DNA of 42,484 bases from Microvirga zambiensis WSM3693 (GCF_016735695.1 NZ_JAERQD010000050.1:1-42484), one strand, 5' to 3'. Shown: positions 15,363-22,771, counted from the first letter of the stretch. Numbers and translations: made by a program. The notes: a model not told the origin generated them from the sequence alone.

Positions 15363-16170
15363 TCCGCCATTCACCTTCGCCGCCGACATCGGCGAAGCCC
15401 CATTGCTTGACATCGATCTCGTAATCGATGCGGGAGAACATCCTTCCGCGGCAGACCTTCATCTGCGGCGGTGGAAGATCGAGCTGCTTGGAGAGCCTGT
15501 CGAGAAGCTCGTCCATCACCCAGCGCGGGACCTTGTCGCGCTCGGAAGGGTAGATCCAGCGGAAGTTGAGCAGGTGCATGAGCATGACCTCCCAATGCAC
15601 TTCCATATAAGCGAGCAGCGCATGCCAATCGATCTGGTCGTGAGCTTTGAGAATCGTGTGCGCCACATCCGCGCCGTCGTAGCGGTGGCGCAGCTGGATG
15701 AAGCATTTCGACCAGACGAGCTCGGTCGGCCCGACGATCCGCACGGGCTGGCCGAAGACCTCGATCTGTCGGGCACGCTGGAACCACTGATCGCCGATCG
15801 GCATGGTGCCGTTCGACGAGGCGAAGATCACGTCGAAGAAATACTGGCCCTTGAAGACCTTGCCGAGCCAGCGGTCGTCCTCGATCTCGACCGAATAGCC
15901 GAGATTCTTGAAATGCGAGAGGACGCGCGTGTAGTCGCCGGCCTTGCAGAAGATATCGAGATCCTTGGTCGGCCGCGTAATGCCGGTATAGGCCGAGAGC
16001 GCGTAGGTGCCAGCCAGCAGGAACGGCAGGCCGAGCTGATTCAGCTCCCGCAGCGCCTCGGCGTAGAAGGCTTCGGATTCCGGGTATTTGAGGGTCGGTT
16101 CCGCCTTGGCATCCATGAGAGGCACGCCGTGATGGAGACCGGAAACCAGATCTGGATCGTGAACTGCCAT
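15355..16170 (-). CDS. Nucleotidyltransferase-fold protein
   Basis: The ATG at 16170 is chosen over an in-frame TTG at 16194, giving 271 residues. The nucleotidyltransferase core is visible: LNQLGLPFLLAGTYAL, then RPTKDLDIF containing the DxD metal pair (Asp-Leu-Asp), and later YFFDVIF as the third acidic strand. WHALLAYMEVHWEVMLMHLL forms a helical C-terminal part. It resembles AbiEii/minimal nucleotidyltransferases, but no cognate antitoxin is present. Its stop overlaps the start of the metallophosphoesterase gene. The substrate is unknown. Confidence 0.8.
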   Translation of the reverse strand: MAVHDPDLVSGLHHGVPLMDAKAEPTLKYPESEAFYAEALRELNQLGLPFLLAGTYALSAYTGITRPTKDLDIFCKAGDYTRVLSHFKNLGYSVEIEDDRWLGKVFKGQYFFDVIFASSNGTMPIGDQWFQRARQIEVFGQPVRIVGPTELVWSKCFIQLRHRYDGADVAHTILKAHDQIDWHALLAYMEVHWEVMLMHLLNFRWIYPSERDKVPRWVMDELLDRLSKQLDLPPPQMKVCRGRMFSRIDYEIDVKQWGFADVGGEGEWRNE

Positions 16171-16274
16171 GGGCCCTGTCCGAAGCGCGGCCAAGAGCGA
16201 CCCGCGTTCGACAACAGGAATGGCAGGATCGAAGTTCCTTACCGGCGAAGCTCAATGCGTCGGGCGGTTTGACC

Positions 16275-17852
16275 TCAGGCCCGCAAGCGCCGCTGTTCGG
16301 AGGTTTTCTGCGCCTGCGGAGCGCCGAGACCGAGGAGGGACCAGATGGCGAGCTGGTCGCCCTCGAATTCGGCCGCGCGTTGCTGCAGCTCCTTCACCTG
16401 GTCGTCCGCGGCCATCGGCTTGCCCTCCCGCTGCAGGCGCTGGCCGGCATCGGACAGGACCTTGCCGACATAGCGGGCGAGGTCGGCTTCCTTGTCCTGC
16501 ATACCGAGCCACATGAGCTGCACCATGCGGTCCGCACCGAGGCCGCCGCCGGTGACGGGCGAGGCGAAATAGCTGTACTTGCGCTCGGCGCGCGATTCAT
16601 GGGCAACCGCCCGGTTGAAGCGGTCGGTGTGCAGCCTTCGCTCGGCGAGCCCCTGCGCCGGCAGGCAGGGATGGCAGGCGCCAAGCGCAACGAGGAAGGT
16701 GATGGCCTGAACGAGGCGGTTGAAGGTGATGTCCGCCAGGGCCGGGTCGCTCATGATCTCGCGCAGGGTCTTTGGCCCCTGTTCGAGGGCCGCGATCAAC
16801 GGGTTGTAGATCGCGTTCTGCAGCTTCACCGTATGGCGGATGCCGCGCACTTCGCGCGGGACCTTGGCCGCCTTCGAGGACAGGGCGAAGCGCATGTCGA
16901 GCCAGCGCTCGCGGGCTTGGTGGGTGGACAGGCGCACCGGACCCTTGATGAAGATATCGCGCCGGAACTGCTGGTCGATGACGTGGTCGCGGGTGGTCTG
17001 GCGCAGGGCGACATCGTCGATGCCGCCGAGAAAGTCGCGCTGGTCCTTGGTCAGGTTGACCTCGTCGAGAGTGTCGAGCGCATTCGCCGGCCCGACCCAG
17101 GTGAGCTTCGCCTCGGCGAGCTCCTCCGCCAGATCCATGAAATAGAACGGGTTGGATTCCTGGTTGAAGTATTCGTGGACGATGTAGTTGGGGTGATGAT
17201 TCTTCAGCCGCTCGACACGCTTTGCCAGCTTGGGATGATTGGCGAAATAGCGCATGTCCAGGCTGCTGAACTTGTCCGCGAGGCCGAGGAATGCGGTGGC
17301 ACGAGACGGTGCGGAGAGTGCGCCGCGGGCCAGCGTATGTTCGACGAGAAGACGCCGCAGCGGCATCATCGCGGCCCAGCCGGGCATGCAGTTATAGGAA
17401 ATGTAGACGATGCCGCCAGGCTTGAGCTTGCGGCGCATGAACTCGACGATGGTGCGGCGGTTCTCGGGCGAGATCCAGCTGTAGATCCCGTGCAGAGTGA
17501 TGAAGTCGAAATCCGGCAGATCGCTGCGCTCCACGAATTCGGCGAAGCTGTCATCGTAGAAATGTACGTTCTTCAGCCCCGCCGATTGCGCGAGTGCCTG
17601 CGCGCCGACGATGTGGCCGGGATTGAAATCGGTGCCATGGAACTGGATGTGCGGATTGGCGGCCGCGAGAAGGTTGGTCGAGAACCCCTGGCCGCATCCG
17701 AGCTCGCAGTAGTTCAGCGAAGCCTGCGTGAGGTCGGGAGCCTGCACGCCCTGCAGAAGGGCCAGAAAACCAAGAAGGCTCGGTGTCAGCTCCTGATAGA
17801 AGCCGTGCGTGTATTCCACGTCGACCACGTAGCCCGAAGACCAGTCCGCCAT
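16275..17852 (-). CDS. Class I SAM methyltransferase with C-terminal regulatory domain
   Basis: This 525-residue protein has a class I methyltransferase domain with motif I ELGCGQG (50-56), an acidic GTDFNPGHI, and a LKPGGIVYISYNCMPGW stretch. The C-terminal half (about 230-525) fits the methyltransferase regulatory domain found in such proteins. The target is unknown; relatives are often linked to surface polysaccharide genes. It is the first of three minus-strand genes, with nucleotidyltransferase and metallophosphoesterase following, and a 104-base gap before the former. An AT-rich dyad lies just upstream. Confidence 0.87.
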   Translation of the reverse strand: MADWSSGYVVDVEYTHGFYQELTPSLLGFLALLQGVQAPDLTQASLNYCELGCGQGFSTNLLAAANPHIQFHGTDFNPGHIVGAQALAQSAGLKNVHFYDDSFAEFVERSDLPDFDFITLHGIYSWISPENRRTIVEFMRRKLKPGGIVYISYNCMPGWAAMMPLRRLLVEHTLARGALSAPSRATAFLGLADKFSSLDMRYFANHPKLAKRVERLKNHHPNYIVHEYFNQESNPFYFMDLAEELAEAKLTWVGPANALDTLDEVNLTKDQRDFLGGIDDVALRQTTRDHVIDQQFRRDIFIKGPVRLSTHQARERWLDMRFALSSKAAKVPREVRGIRHTVKLQNAIYNPLIAALEQGPKTLREIMSDPALADITFNRLVQAITFLVALGACHPCLPAQGLAERRLHTDRFNRAVAHESRAERKYSYFASPVTGGGLGADRMVQLMWLGMQDKEADLARYVGKVLSDAGQRLQREGKPMAADDQVKELQQRAAEFEGDQLAIWSLLGLGAPQAQKTSEQRRLRA

Positions 17853-17899
17853 GACATCATCCCGATGGCTCGGCCGCAGCTCCCGCGGTCGACCGATTG

Positions 17900-17914
17900 A
17901 ATGTTAATAACATT
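17900..17914. promoter_or_regulatory. AT-rich inverted repeat upstream of the methyltransferase gene
   Basis: AATGTT and AACATT flank three bases in an AT-rich patch about 48 bases before the methyltransferase ATG, unusual against the high-GC background. It may mark a promoter or operator for the three-gene unit. The binding factor is unknown. Confidence 0.35.
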
Positions 17915-17980
17915 ACATATGTCAGGCGACGTTCTTCGGATCAATTCTTTTCTCCTGACCTGAGGGAAGTTTGGTTAAAG

Positions 17981-18355
17981 CTAATGATCGCCGTGCGAAA
18001 TCCGGGCATCCCGCGGGCTGTTGAGGATTTCGAGCAGGCTTTGGGCGATGTGCCGGGCCTCGTCGTCCTTTAGGCGCAGCAGGAAGGGGGGCATCATCCC
18101 GGCCTGGAGCGCCACCACGGCGAGCCCGTGCTCGTCCATGCCGATATCGATGGTCTGCGAGGTCACGTCGACCAGTTCCTCGGGCATGTCCTCGCTCTCC
18201 TCCGCGCCCTCGCCGATGGCGGAGAGCAGCTGGCTGACGGCACGGACCAGCGAGCGGGCGGCATGTGGGTCCATGACCACAGCGGTCGATTGCTCGCCCT
18301 TCTGGAACGCCAGCTGGATGTTGTCGCCTTCGAGCGTGACGGAAATACCTGCCAT
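17981..18355 (-). CDS. Hypothetical acidic protein, 124 residues
   Basis: The ATG at 18355 is preceded by a GAGGAC stretch. The product is soluble and acidic: MAGISVTLEGDNIQLAF at the start, then HAARSLVRAVSQLLSAIGEG, a Glu-rich loop, and EARHIAQSLLEILNSP at the end. I do not recognise a domain with confidence. It is a single gene between the methyltransferase unit and the BON gene. Confidence 0.65.
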   Translation of the reverse strand: MAGISVTLEGDNIQLAFQKGEQSTAVVMDPHAARSLVRAVSQLLSAIGEGAEESEDMPEELVDVTSQTIDIGMDEHGLAVVALQAGMMPPFLLRLKDDEARHIAQSLLEILNSPRDARISHGDH

Positions 18356-18489
18356 GAATGTCCTCGTCCTTCCCGCCCCATATGGGGGTCGTTTCTGTCA
18401 AGGGGAAGGCAGGATCCTTGGTACGACAGATGCGCTTCAGCCCCAAGGGGAGAAGCGCATCCTGGTAAACCGTCTATGGGCGGAAAGGC

Positions 18490-19344
18490 TTAGATCCCGC
18501 TGCCCGACGTGCCTCCGGTCCGGCGGATCGAGGCTGCCGTCCCAGTGCCCATGGTTTCCGGCATGCCGACGCTGCCGGCTCCCGCGGCGCCTGCAGAGCG
18601 CATGCCGACGCCCATGCCCGCATCGCCAGCCTGCTGGATGCGCAGGTTGTTCTGAACATGGGTGACGCCCGAGATGGATTCGGCGAGATCTTCCGCGTGG
18701 CGCTTCTCGAAGCGGCTGCTGATCGTGCCGGTGAGCGTCACCTCGCGGTTCTCGACCCGCACCTCGATCTCGGAGGCGTCGATATGCGGATCCTCGGTGA
18801 GGCGGTCGTTCACGTCTTCGAGGATGCGGGAATCGGAGCGCTGATAGCCGCGCGGGCCGCGGCCGCGATGCAGGCCGGCCTCGCGCATGTCGCGATCGCG
18901 CCGGCGCTCCGCAGCCTCGTCGCCGAACCAGGAACGGACCTCGTCGCCGGCCCGCTCGAAGAAGCCGCGGTCCTCGTTGTAGTCGCGCGAGCCGCGCCCG
19001 AAGCTCTCCGAGCCGGAGCGGTCGCGCCCGTGATAATCGCGCTCGCGCCGGCTCTCGGCATCGAAGGAGGGCGGGTTGTAGTCCCGCTCGTCGCCGACCA
19101 CGTCGTACCAGTCGAGGGCCGAGCCGCCGGAATCGCCGTAATCACGCTCGCGGATCTCGCGCTCCAGGCGCCAGCCGCGATCCTCTCCCTCCGAACCCCA
19201 GCGCCGGCGGTCGTCGTCGGCGGAGCCGAAGCGGCGCTCGTAGCCTGCGCCGCGGTTGCCGAAGCCACGGCGGGCGATGTAGCCGTCGTCCCCGCGGTCG
19301 CGCCAGTCGAAGTCCTGATTGCCGTAGCGGCGGTCGGTGGCCAT
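18490..19344 (-). CDS. BON-domain protein with Arg/Gly/Asp-rich N-terminus
   Basis: Of 284 residues, the first 160 or so are low complexity, rich in Arg, Gly, Asp and Tyr. The BON domain follows (about 174-235): DVNDRLTEDPHIDASEIEVR, then REVTLTGTISSRFEKRHAE and SGVTHVQNNLRI. The tail is Gly/Ala-rich. BON domains bind phospholipid and occur in stress proteins such as OsmY. There is no clear signal peptide, so location is uncertain. An exact EcfG promoter motif lies 58-82 bases upstream of the ATG. Confidence 0.82.
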   Translation of the reverse strand: MATDRRYGNQDFDWRDRGDDGYIARRGFGNRGAGYERRFGSADDDRRRWGSEGEDRGWRLEREIRERDYGDSGGSALDWYDVVGDERDYNPPSFDAESRRERDYHGRDRSGSESFGRGSRDYNEDRGFFERAGDEVRSWFGDEAAERRRDRDMREAGLHRGRGPRGYQRSDSRILEDVNDRLTEDPHIDASEIEVRVENREVTLTGTISSRFEKRHAEDLAESISGVTHVQNNLRIQQAGDAGMGVGMRSAGAAGAGSVGMPETMGTGTAASIRRTGGTSGSGI

Positions 19345-19401
19345 GGAACGCTCCTCTTTGTTGGTGGATCGGGCTGCGCGGGGCAGCCCCCTCGCGCAAC
19401 C

Positions 19402-19426
19402 AACGTGAACCGGTTGCGAGTGTTCC
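19402..19426 (-). promoter_or_regulatory. EcfG-type promoter of the BON-domain gene
   Basis: On the minus strand GGAAC (19426-19422), 16 bases, then CGTT (19405-19402): an exact consensus match. It lies 58-82 bases before the ATG at 19344. Confidence 0.7.
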
Positions 19427-19564
19427 TAGACGCTGTTCCTGGCCACATGCATGCCCTCCGGCCCGGCTTTTGCCGCCGCGCTCGAACGGCCGCGCCGGTC
19501 CCGCATTGACCCGCGGGAAGCAGGAATCCATCCTGCGCGAAGCTTAGAGAGATCGAGGGTTCAG

Positions 19565-19825
19565 ATGGCGGATCTGTCCGGATTGAGCGACGAGGCGCTG
19601 GCGGTCTTCGCCTTCGCCGCCTATCACCAGCTGGCGACCGGACGGAGAATCCTCAGCGTGGTCCAGAAGGACGGCGCCGGCCACCGGGCGAGCACGGCGG
19701 CCGTGGACGAGCTCGACGGGCGCGGCCTCGTGCGGGCCGACGGGCGCGAGATCGTCTTCACCCCGGCCGGCGAAGAGGCGCTCGAACGGGTCGTGGCAGC
19801 CATTCGGGGCGCCCGAAAGACCTGA
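19565..19825 (+). CDS. Small winged-helix-like hypothetical protein
   Basis: The ATG at 19565 has GAGGG a few bases upstream. The 86-residue protein reads like a minimal winged helix: EALAVFAFAAYHQLATGRRI, then GHRASTAAVDELDGRGLVRAD as a helix-turn-helix, and a short hairpin EIVFTPAGEEAL. It could bind DNA, but the family is not identified. The gene is isolated, between the BON and cspA genes. Confidence 0.6.
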   Translation: MADLSGLSDEALAVFAFAAYHQLATGRRILSVVQKDGAGHRASTAAVDELDGRGLVRADGREIVFTPAGEEALERVVAAIRGARKT

Positions 19826-20041
19826 CTTTCAAGATGTTTGTCGCCCGTGGCCAAGGCCCACTTTGCCTTGTAATTGCCCCATCTGTGTCCTAGGTAGCTT
19901 CCATCGACATTTGGCCGGACGACTGGGCTTCCCGCTTTGGCACTGCCGGGCGCACGTTCCTTCTCTCTACCATCTATCGACTAACGGGTGTGCGGGCTCG
20001 CCCCTCATCCACGTGCAAACGACAGTGAAAGGGAATTCCCC

Positions 20042-20251
20042 ATGGAACAGGGAACCGTGAAGTGGTACAATGAAACCAAGGGTTATGGTTTCATCCAGCC
20101 CGACAACGGCGGCAAGGATGTGTTCGTTCATGCGACCGCTCTCGAGCGCGCCGGCATGCGCGGCTTGCGCGAAGGCCAGAAGATCTCCTACGAGCTTCAG
20201 ACCGACCAGCGCACCGGCCGCCAGTCTGCAGTGAACCTGCAGAACGCGTAA
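20042..20251 (+). CDS. Cold-shock protein, CspA family
   Basis: The 69-residue single cold-shock domain has the RNA-binding motifs KGYGFI (13-18) and DVFVH (26-30), and starts GTVKWYNETKG. It acts as an RNA chaperone. An AAGGGAA ribosome site precedes the ATG. The 19826-20041 leader region is long and may hold the usual cold-responsive untranslated leader, though no structure was confirmed. A terminator separates it from infA. Confidence 0.95.
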   Translation: MEQGTVKWYNETKGYGFIQPDNGGKDVFVHATALERAGMRGLREGQKISYELQTDQRTGRQSAVNLQNA

Positions 20252-20295
20252 GGTTTGATGCCGGAGGGCGTGGCTGCCACGTCCTCTTGCATATG

Positions 20296-20323
20296 GCCGT
20301 TCCGTTTCAGGGGCGGCTTTTTT
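20296..20323 (+). terminator. Rho-independent terminator after cspA
   Basis: GCCGTTCC pairs with GGGGCGGC (two G-T pairs) around a 6-base loop, followed by six T residues. It is 44 bases after the cold-shock gene stop and 20 bases before the infA ATG. Confidence 0.72.
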
Positions 20324-20342
20324 GTTATGAGAAAGGCTTTGC

Positions 20343-20624
20343 ATGGCAAAGGAAGAACTGATCACCTTCGAAGGACTTGTGACCGAAATTCTCCCCGATG
20401 CGCGCTATCGCGTGCAGCTCGACAACGGGCATGAGGTCATCGCCTACACCGCGGGCAAGATGAAGAAGAACCGCATCAAGACGCTCGCCGGCGACCGCGT
20501 GACCGTCGAGATGTCTCCTTATGATCTGGAGAAGGGCCGCCTCATCTTCCGTCACAAGGATTCGGGTGCATCTTCCGGTCCGCGTCCGCCGCAGCGCGGC
20601 AACCAGCAGTTCCGGCGTCGCTGA
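20343..20624 (+). CDS. infA: Translation initiation factor IF-1
   Basis: The 93-residue protein opens like IF-1: MAKEELITFEGLVTEILPDARYRV, written here in parts: MAKEELITFEG, then TEILPDARYRVQLDNGH and KNRIKTLAGDRVTVEMSPYDL. The S1-like OB fold is complete. It ends in an Arg/Gln-rich tail of about 20 residues (GPRPPQRGNQQ) beyond the usual 72-residue length, as in several alphaproteobacterial copies. IF-1 blocks the ribosomal A site during initiation. Convergent with ecfG. Confidence 0.94.
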   Translation: MAKEELITFEGLVTEILPDARYRVQLDNGHEVIAYTAGKMKKNRIKTLAGDRVTVEMSPYDLEKGRLIFRHKDSGASSGPRPPQRGNQQFRRR

Positions 20625-20626
20625 TC

Positions 20627-20657
20627 CATTCGGCGCCCCGTGAGGCAGCGCCGAATG
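20627..20657. terminator. Hairpin between convergent infA and ecfG
   Basis: CATTCGGCGC and GCGCCGAATG form a perfect 10-bp stem with an 11-base loop immediately after the infA stop. A second small hairpin (AAGCCC / GGGCTT) follows. T runs are weak, so termination is plausible rather than certain, possibly in both directions. Confidence 0.5.
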
Positions 20658-20692
20658 CTTCGAAGCCCTCGTGGGCTTTCGCGAAAACGAGG

Positions 20693-21253
20693 TCAGGCGA
20701 CCGCGTGCATCACCGAGAGGGTGACGCGGTCCGGGCCGAGATCCTCCTCCATATCGGTGAAGTGCATCAGCTCGGCGAGGCGGTTGCGGGCGCGGTTGAC
20801 GCGGCTCTTGATGGTGCCGACCGCGCAGCCGCAGATCTCCGCCGCCTGCTCGTAGGAGAAGCCCGAGGCGCCGACCAGCAGCAGCGCCTCGCGCTGGTCG
20901 TGGGGCAGGCGGGCGAGCGCCTGCTGCAGATCCTCGAAATCGAGATGCGGCAGCTGGTCCGGCTGGACCGAGAGGGCGGCGGCGTATTTGCCGTCTGCAT
21001 CCTCCACCTCGCGGCGGCGCTTGCGGTATTCGGAATGGAAGAGGTTGCGCAGGATGGTGAATAGCCAGGCCTGCATATTTGTGCCGGGCTGGAAGCGGTG
21101 GATGTTGGCGATCGCCCGCATCAGGGTCTCCTGCACGAGATCGTCGGCCCGGTCGACGTTGTTCGTGAGGGAAATGGCGAAAGCGCGCAGGTTCGGCGTC
21201 GCCTTCAGCATGGAATCGCGCAGATCCAGGTCGACACTCAAATCGTTACTCAT
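20693..21253 (-). CDS. ecfG: General stress response ECF sigma factor EcfG
   Basis: The 186-residue sigma factor has region 2 with NLRAFAISLT, DRADDLVQETLMRA and a WLFTILRNLFHSEYRK segment, and region 4 with LPHDQREALLLVGASGFSYEQAAEICG split around the turn, ending GTIKSRVNRARNRLAEL. This is the EcfG (ECF15) pattern. It overlaps nepR by 4 bases (ATGA), the classic operon. NepR holds it inactive until phosphorylated PhyR removes NepR; phyR is not in this window. It should drive the GGAAC-type promoters noted here. Confidence 0.93.
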   Translation of the reverse strand: MSNDLSVDLDLRDSMLKATPNLRAFAISLTNNVDRADDLVQETLMRAIANIHRFQPGTNMQAWLFTILRNLFHSEYRKRRREVEDADGKYAAALSVQPDQLPHLDFEDLQQALARLPHDQREALLLVGASGFSYEQAAEICGCAVGTIKSRVNRARNRLAELMHFTDMEEDLGPDRVTLSVMHAVA

Positions 21254-21480
21254 GAGGACTGTCTCTCCGGCTTCCCTGCATCGAGCCGATTGATGATCTC
21301 GATGAAGCGCTCCGGCACCGGCTGTTCGCCCAGCGCCAGCGCCTCGTAGAACTGGCGCAGCCTCTGTCCGAGCTGGGCCTGTACGGAGCGGCTCAAAGCG
21401 GGGGAGGAGGATCTGTGGAGGCCAGGAACGGGTTCGGGGGGATCGTCGAAAGGCATGATGTTCGGGTTCTTTTTCTGCAT
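21250..21480 (-). CDS. nepR: NepR-type anti-sigma factor
   Basis: Starting at the ATG at 21480, the 76-residue protein contains the NepR core: IGQRLRQFYEALALGEQPVPERF-like text, visible here as LGQRLRQFYEAL, then EQPVPERFIEIINRLD. It binds and inactivates EcfG in unstressed cells. It lies directly upstream of ecfG with a 4-base overlap. An in-frame ATG at 21540 would place the start close to the EcfG promoter and is less likely. Confidence 0.9.
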   Translation of the reverse strand: MQKKNPNIMPFDDPPEPVPGLHRSSSPALSRSVQAQLGQRLRQFYEALALGEQPVPERFIEIINRLDAGKPERQSS

Positions 21481-21557
21481 GGGTTGTCCTGGACCATCGA
21501 GGGTAGCGACCTCCCGGAGGGGACACGCAGACGGTGTCACCCGATCGCCGAGGAGGT

Positions 21558-21582
21558 AACGCCAAGCCGTTGCCTTCGTTCC
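21558..21582 (-). promoter_or_regulatory. EcfG-type promoter of nepR-ecfG (autoregulation)
   Basis: On the minus strand GGAAC (21582-21578), 16 bases, then CGTT (21561-21558), exact consensus. The leader to nepR at 21480 is about 70 bases. It indicates positive feedback of EcfG on its own operon, as known in related bacteria. Confidence 0.78.
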
Positions 21583-21629
21583 GCCCCGGGCCTACCCCTT
21601 CAAAGACCGTCCACAGGCAAAAAAAGCCG

Positions 21630-21655
21630 GGAACTTTTTCCCTTACGGTCAAGTT
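21630..21655 (+). promoter_or_regulatory. Candidate EcfG promoter of the DUF3309 gene
   Basis: GGAAC (21630-21634), 17 bases, AGTT (21652-21655), one base from consensus, about 55 bases before the ATG. It is divergent from and 48 bases away from the nepR-ecfG promoter. Confidence 0.55.
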
Positions 21656-21709
21656 TCCCTCACCGGACGGCCGCACTTCGACGCGGCCGAGTTGGAGGAG
21701 AAACCCGCG

Positions 21710-21868
21710 ATGGCACTCAGCACCATCCTGCTCATTCTGATCATTCTTCTGCTTATCGGCGCCGTGCCGGCCTGGCCCTACAGCCGCGGCTGGGGCTACG
21801 GCCCGAGCGGCCTTCTGGGTGTGGTCCTGCTCATCCTGATCATCCTGCTGCTGATGGGACGGCTGTAA
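21710..21868 (+). CDS. DUF3309 small membrane peptide
   Basis: The 52-residue peptide has GGAGGAG 9 bases upstream of its ATG. Two hydrophobic stretches (LSTILLILIILLLIGAVP and LLGVVLLILIILLLMG) flank a short YSRGWGYGPSG loop, the DUF3309 hallmark. It is predicted to be an inner-membrane hairpin peptide of unknown function, common in Rhizobiales and often stress-linked. It is divergent from nepR-ecfG and followed by a strong terminator. Confidence 0.85.
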   Translation: MALSTILLILIILLLIGAVPAWPYSRGWGYGPSGLLGVVLLILIILLLMGRL

Positions 21869-21905
21869 CCGCCGGCCGAGATCTCCAGCAGAGCGGAGCG
21901 AAAGA

Positions 21906-21928
21906 GGGCGGCCCCTGGCCGCCCTTTT
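21906..21928 (+). terminator. Rho-independent terminator after the DUF3309 gene
   Basis: GGGCGGCC and GGCCGCCC form a perfect 8-bp stem with a 3-base loop, followed by TTTT. It lies 38 bases after the stop codon. Confidence 0.82.
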
Positions 21929-21984
21929 CGTTTGACGAGGCGTGAGCACAAGTCGCCATCTGCCTCGCCGCCGGCCCGTTCCCG

Positions 21985-22185
21985 TCACGTCTGTGTCCCC
22001 GGCCTACATTTCATGGCCCGCTTGCGCTGATCGGCCCAATAGGCCCGGTAGTCGTCGAGCTCGTAGCGGACCGAATCGGCAAAGAGGTTGCGCTGCTGCA
22101 GGTAGCAGGGCGGCCCGAACCCGCCTTGGCAGCATTCGTTCCACTGGCACGTGCGCCTGCGGCAGAGTTGCGGCCACCCACGTCT
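21985..22185 (-). pseudogene. Headless ORF remnant, Cys-rich, possibly 5'-truncated gene
   Basis: The minus strand is open for 66 codons from just after a TAA at 22186-22188 to a TGA at 21985, with no ATG, GTG or TTG near the beginning. The translation looks like a real protein tail (CQWNECCQGGFGPPCYLQQR, then VRYELDDYRAYWADQRKRAM), with clustered cysteines and a charged aromatic helix. Its upstream end runs straight into a palindromic repeat (22181-22242). The simplest reading is a gene whose 5' part was lost at a repeat. The family is not recognised. Confidence 0.45.
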
Positions 22186-22242
22186 TTAAGAACCGCGACG
22201 CTGCCGAAGACGTGGATACCCGCGACAAGCGCGGGCATGACG
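22181..22242. repeat. Partial GTCAT-family palindromic repeat
   Basis: The right end is a hairpin ATACCCGCG-acaag-CGCGGGCAT followed by GAC, preceded by ACGTGG and a GCGACGCTGC spacer like that of the in-gene copy at 31355. Only one half is recognisable. The stretch to about 22340 has no gene and reads as mixed repeat sequence. Confidence 0.55.
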
Positions 22243-22347
22243 GCAGAGGGGGCCGGGAGAGGGGCCGTGCGCGACCCTGACGCCCCCTCTCCCGGCTCAC
22301 TTCGTTCGCCACCCTCCCCCGCAGAGGGGGGAGGGTTCGCGCTTCGC

Positions 22348-22425
22348 GTCATGGCCGGGCTCGTCTCGGCCATCCCGGTCGGACAAGCGCCGCATCGAGA
22401 TCACCGGCACGAGGCCGGTGATGAC
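22348..22425. repeat. Composite palindromic repeat, 78 bp
   Basis: GTCATGGCCGGG-ctcg-TCTCGGCCATCC at the left and ATCACCGGC-acgag-GCCGGTGATGAC at the right, with inverted outer ends. It has the same order as the copy at 12343. Confidence 0.8.
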
Positions 22426-22490
22426 GTGAGAGGGCGGGATCGAATCGAGACGCAGATCAGCGGAACAAGTCCGGGGATGAGGTGAGGGCG

Positions 22491-22771
22491 TCATTCCCGG
22501 CCGAGGCGCAGCGGAGGGGAACGGATTCCATTGGCAGCCGCAGCGCTCGATTCTAGATCCCGTTCCTGGTCCGCGCTGCCCAACAGTTCATAGACCCGCA
22601 GCCAGAACCGTACGGCGGCGGGATTCCTGTCCCGCTCTTCCAGGAAGGCCGCAATAGCACCTCGGCCCCGGCGCCCTCGCCATAGGCCCCGGCGATGATA
22701 CGGGTCGCCTGCGCCGGATCGAGCCGGCGCCAGAGACGGGCTTCGCGGGAGCGTTTCCAGGAGGTGGGCAT
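22491..22771 (-). pseudogene. Frameshifted small hypothetical gene
   Basis: From ATG at 22771 the reading frame encodes MPTSWKRSREARLWRRLDP and continues to GAYGEGAGAEVLL, then turns into low-quality sequence with a stop at 22553. The next frame takes over at about 22660 with FLEERDRNPAAVRFWLRVYE and LLGSADQERDLES, clearly coding in style. One missing base around the CTATTGC (near 22657) would restore one protein of about 75-90 residues. The last codons before the TGA at 22491 lie in repeat sequence. It could be a real mutation or a read error. It is divergent from the XRE regulator. Function unknown. Confidence 0.7.

Noticed and set aside
15355..16170. AbiE-type toxin-antitoxin system because of the nucleotidyltransferase fold.
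   Set aside because: No AbiEi-type antitoxin gene is adjacent; the neighbours are a phosphoesterase and a methyltransferase.
16269..17900. A 543-residue plus-strand ORF opposite the methyltransferase gene.
   Set aside because: Shadow frame; the minus strand has a clear SAM-binding motif and the correct length.
22004..22373. Long minus-strand ORFs covering 22004-22373.
   Set aside because: Their translations run through palindromic repeats and have biased composition; a different frame (21985-22185) looks more protein-like.
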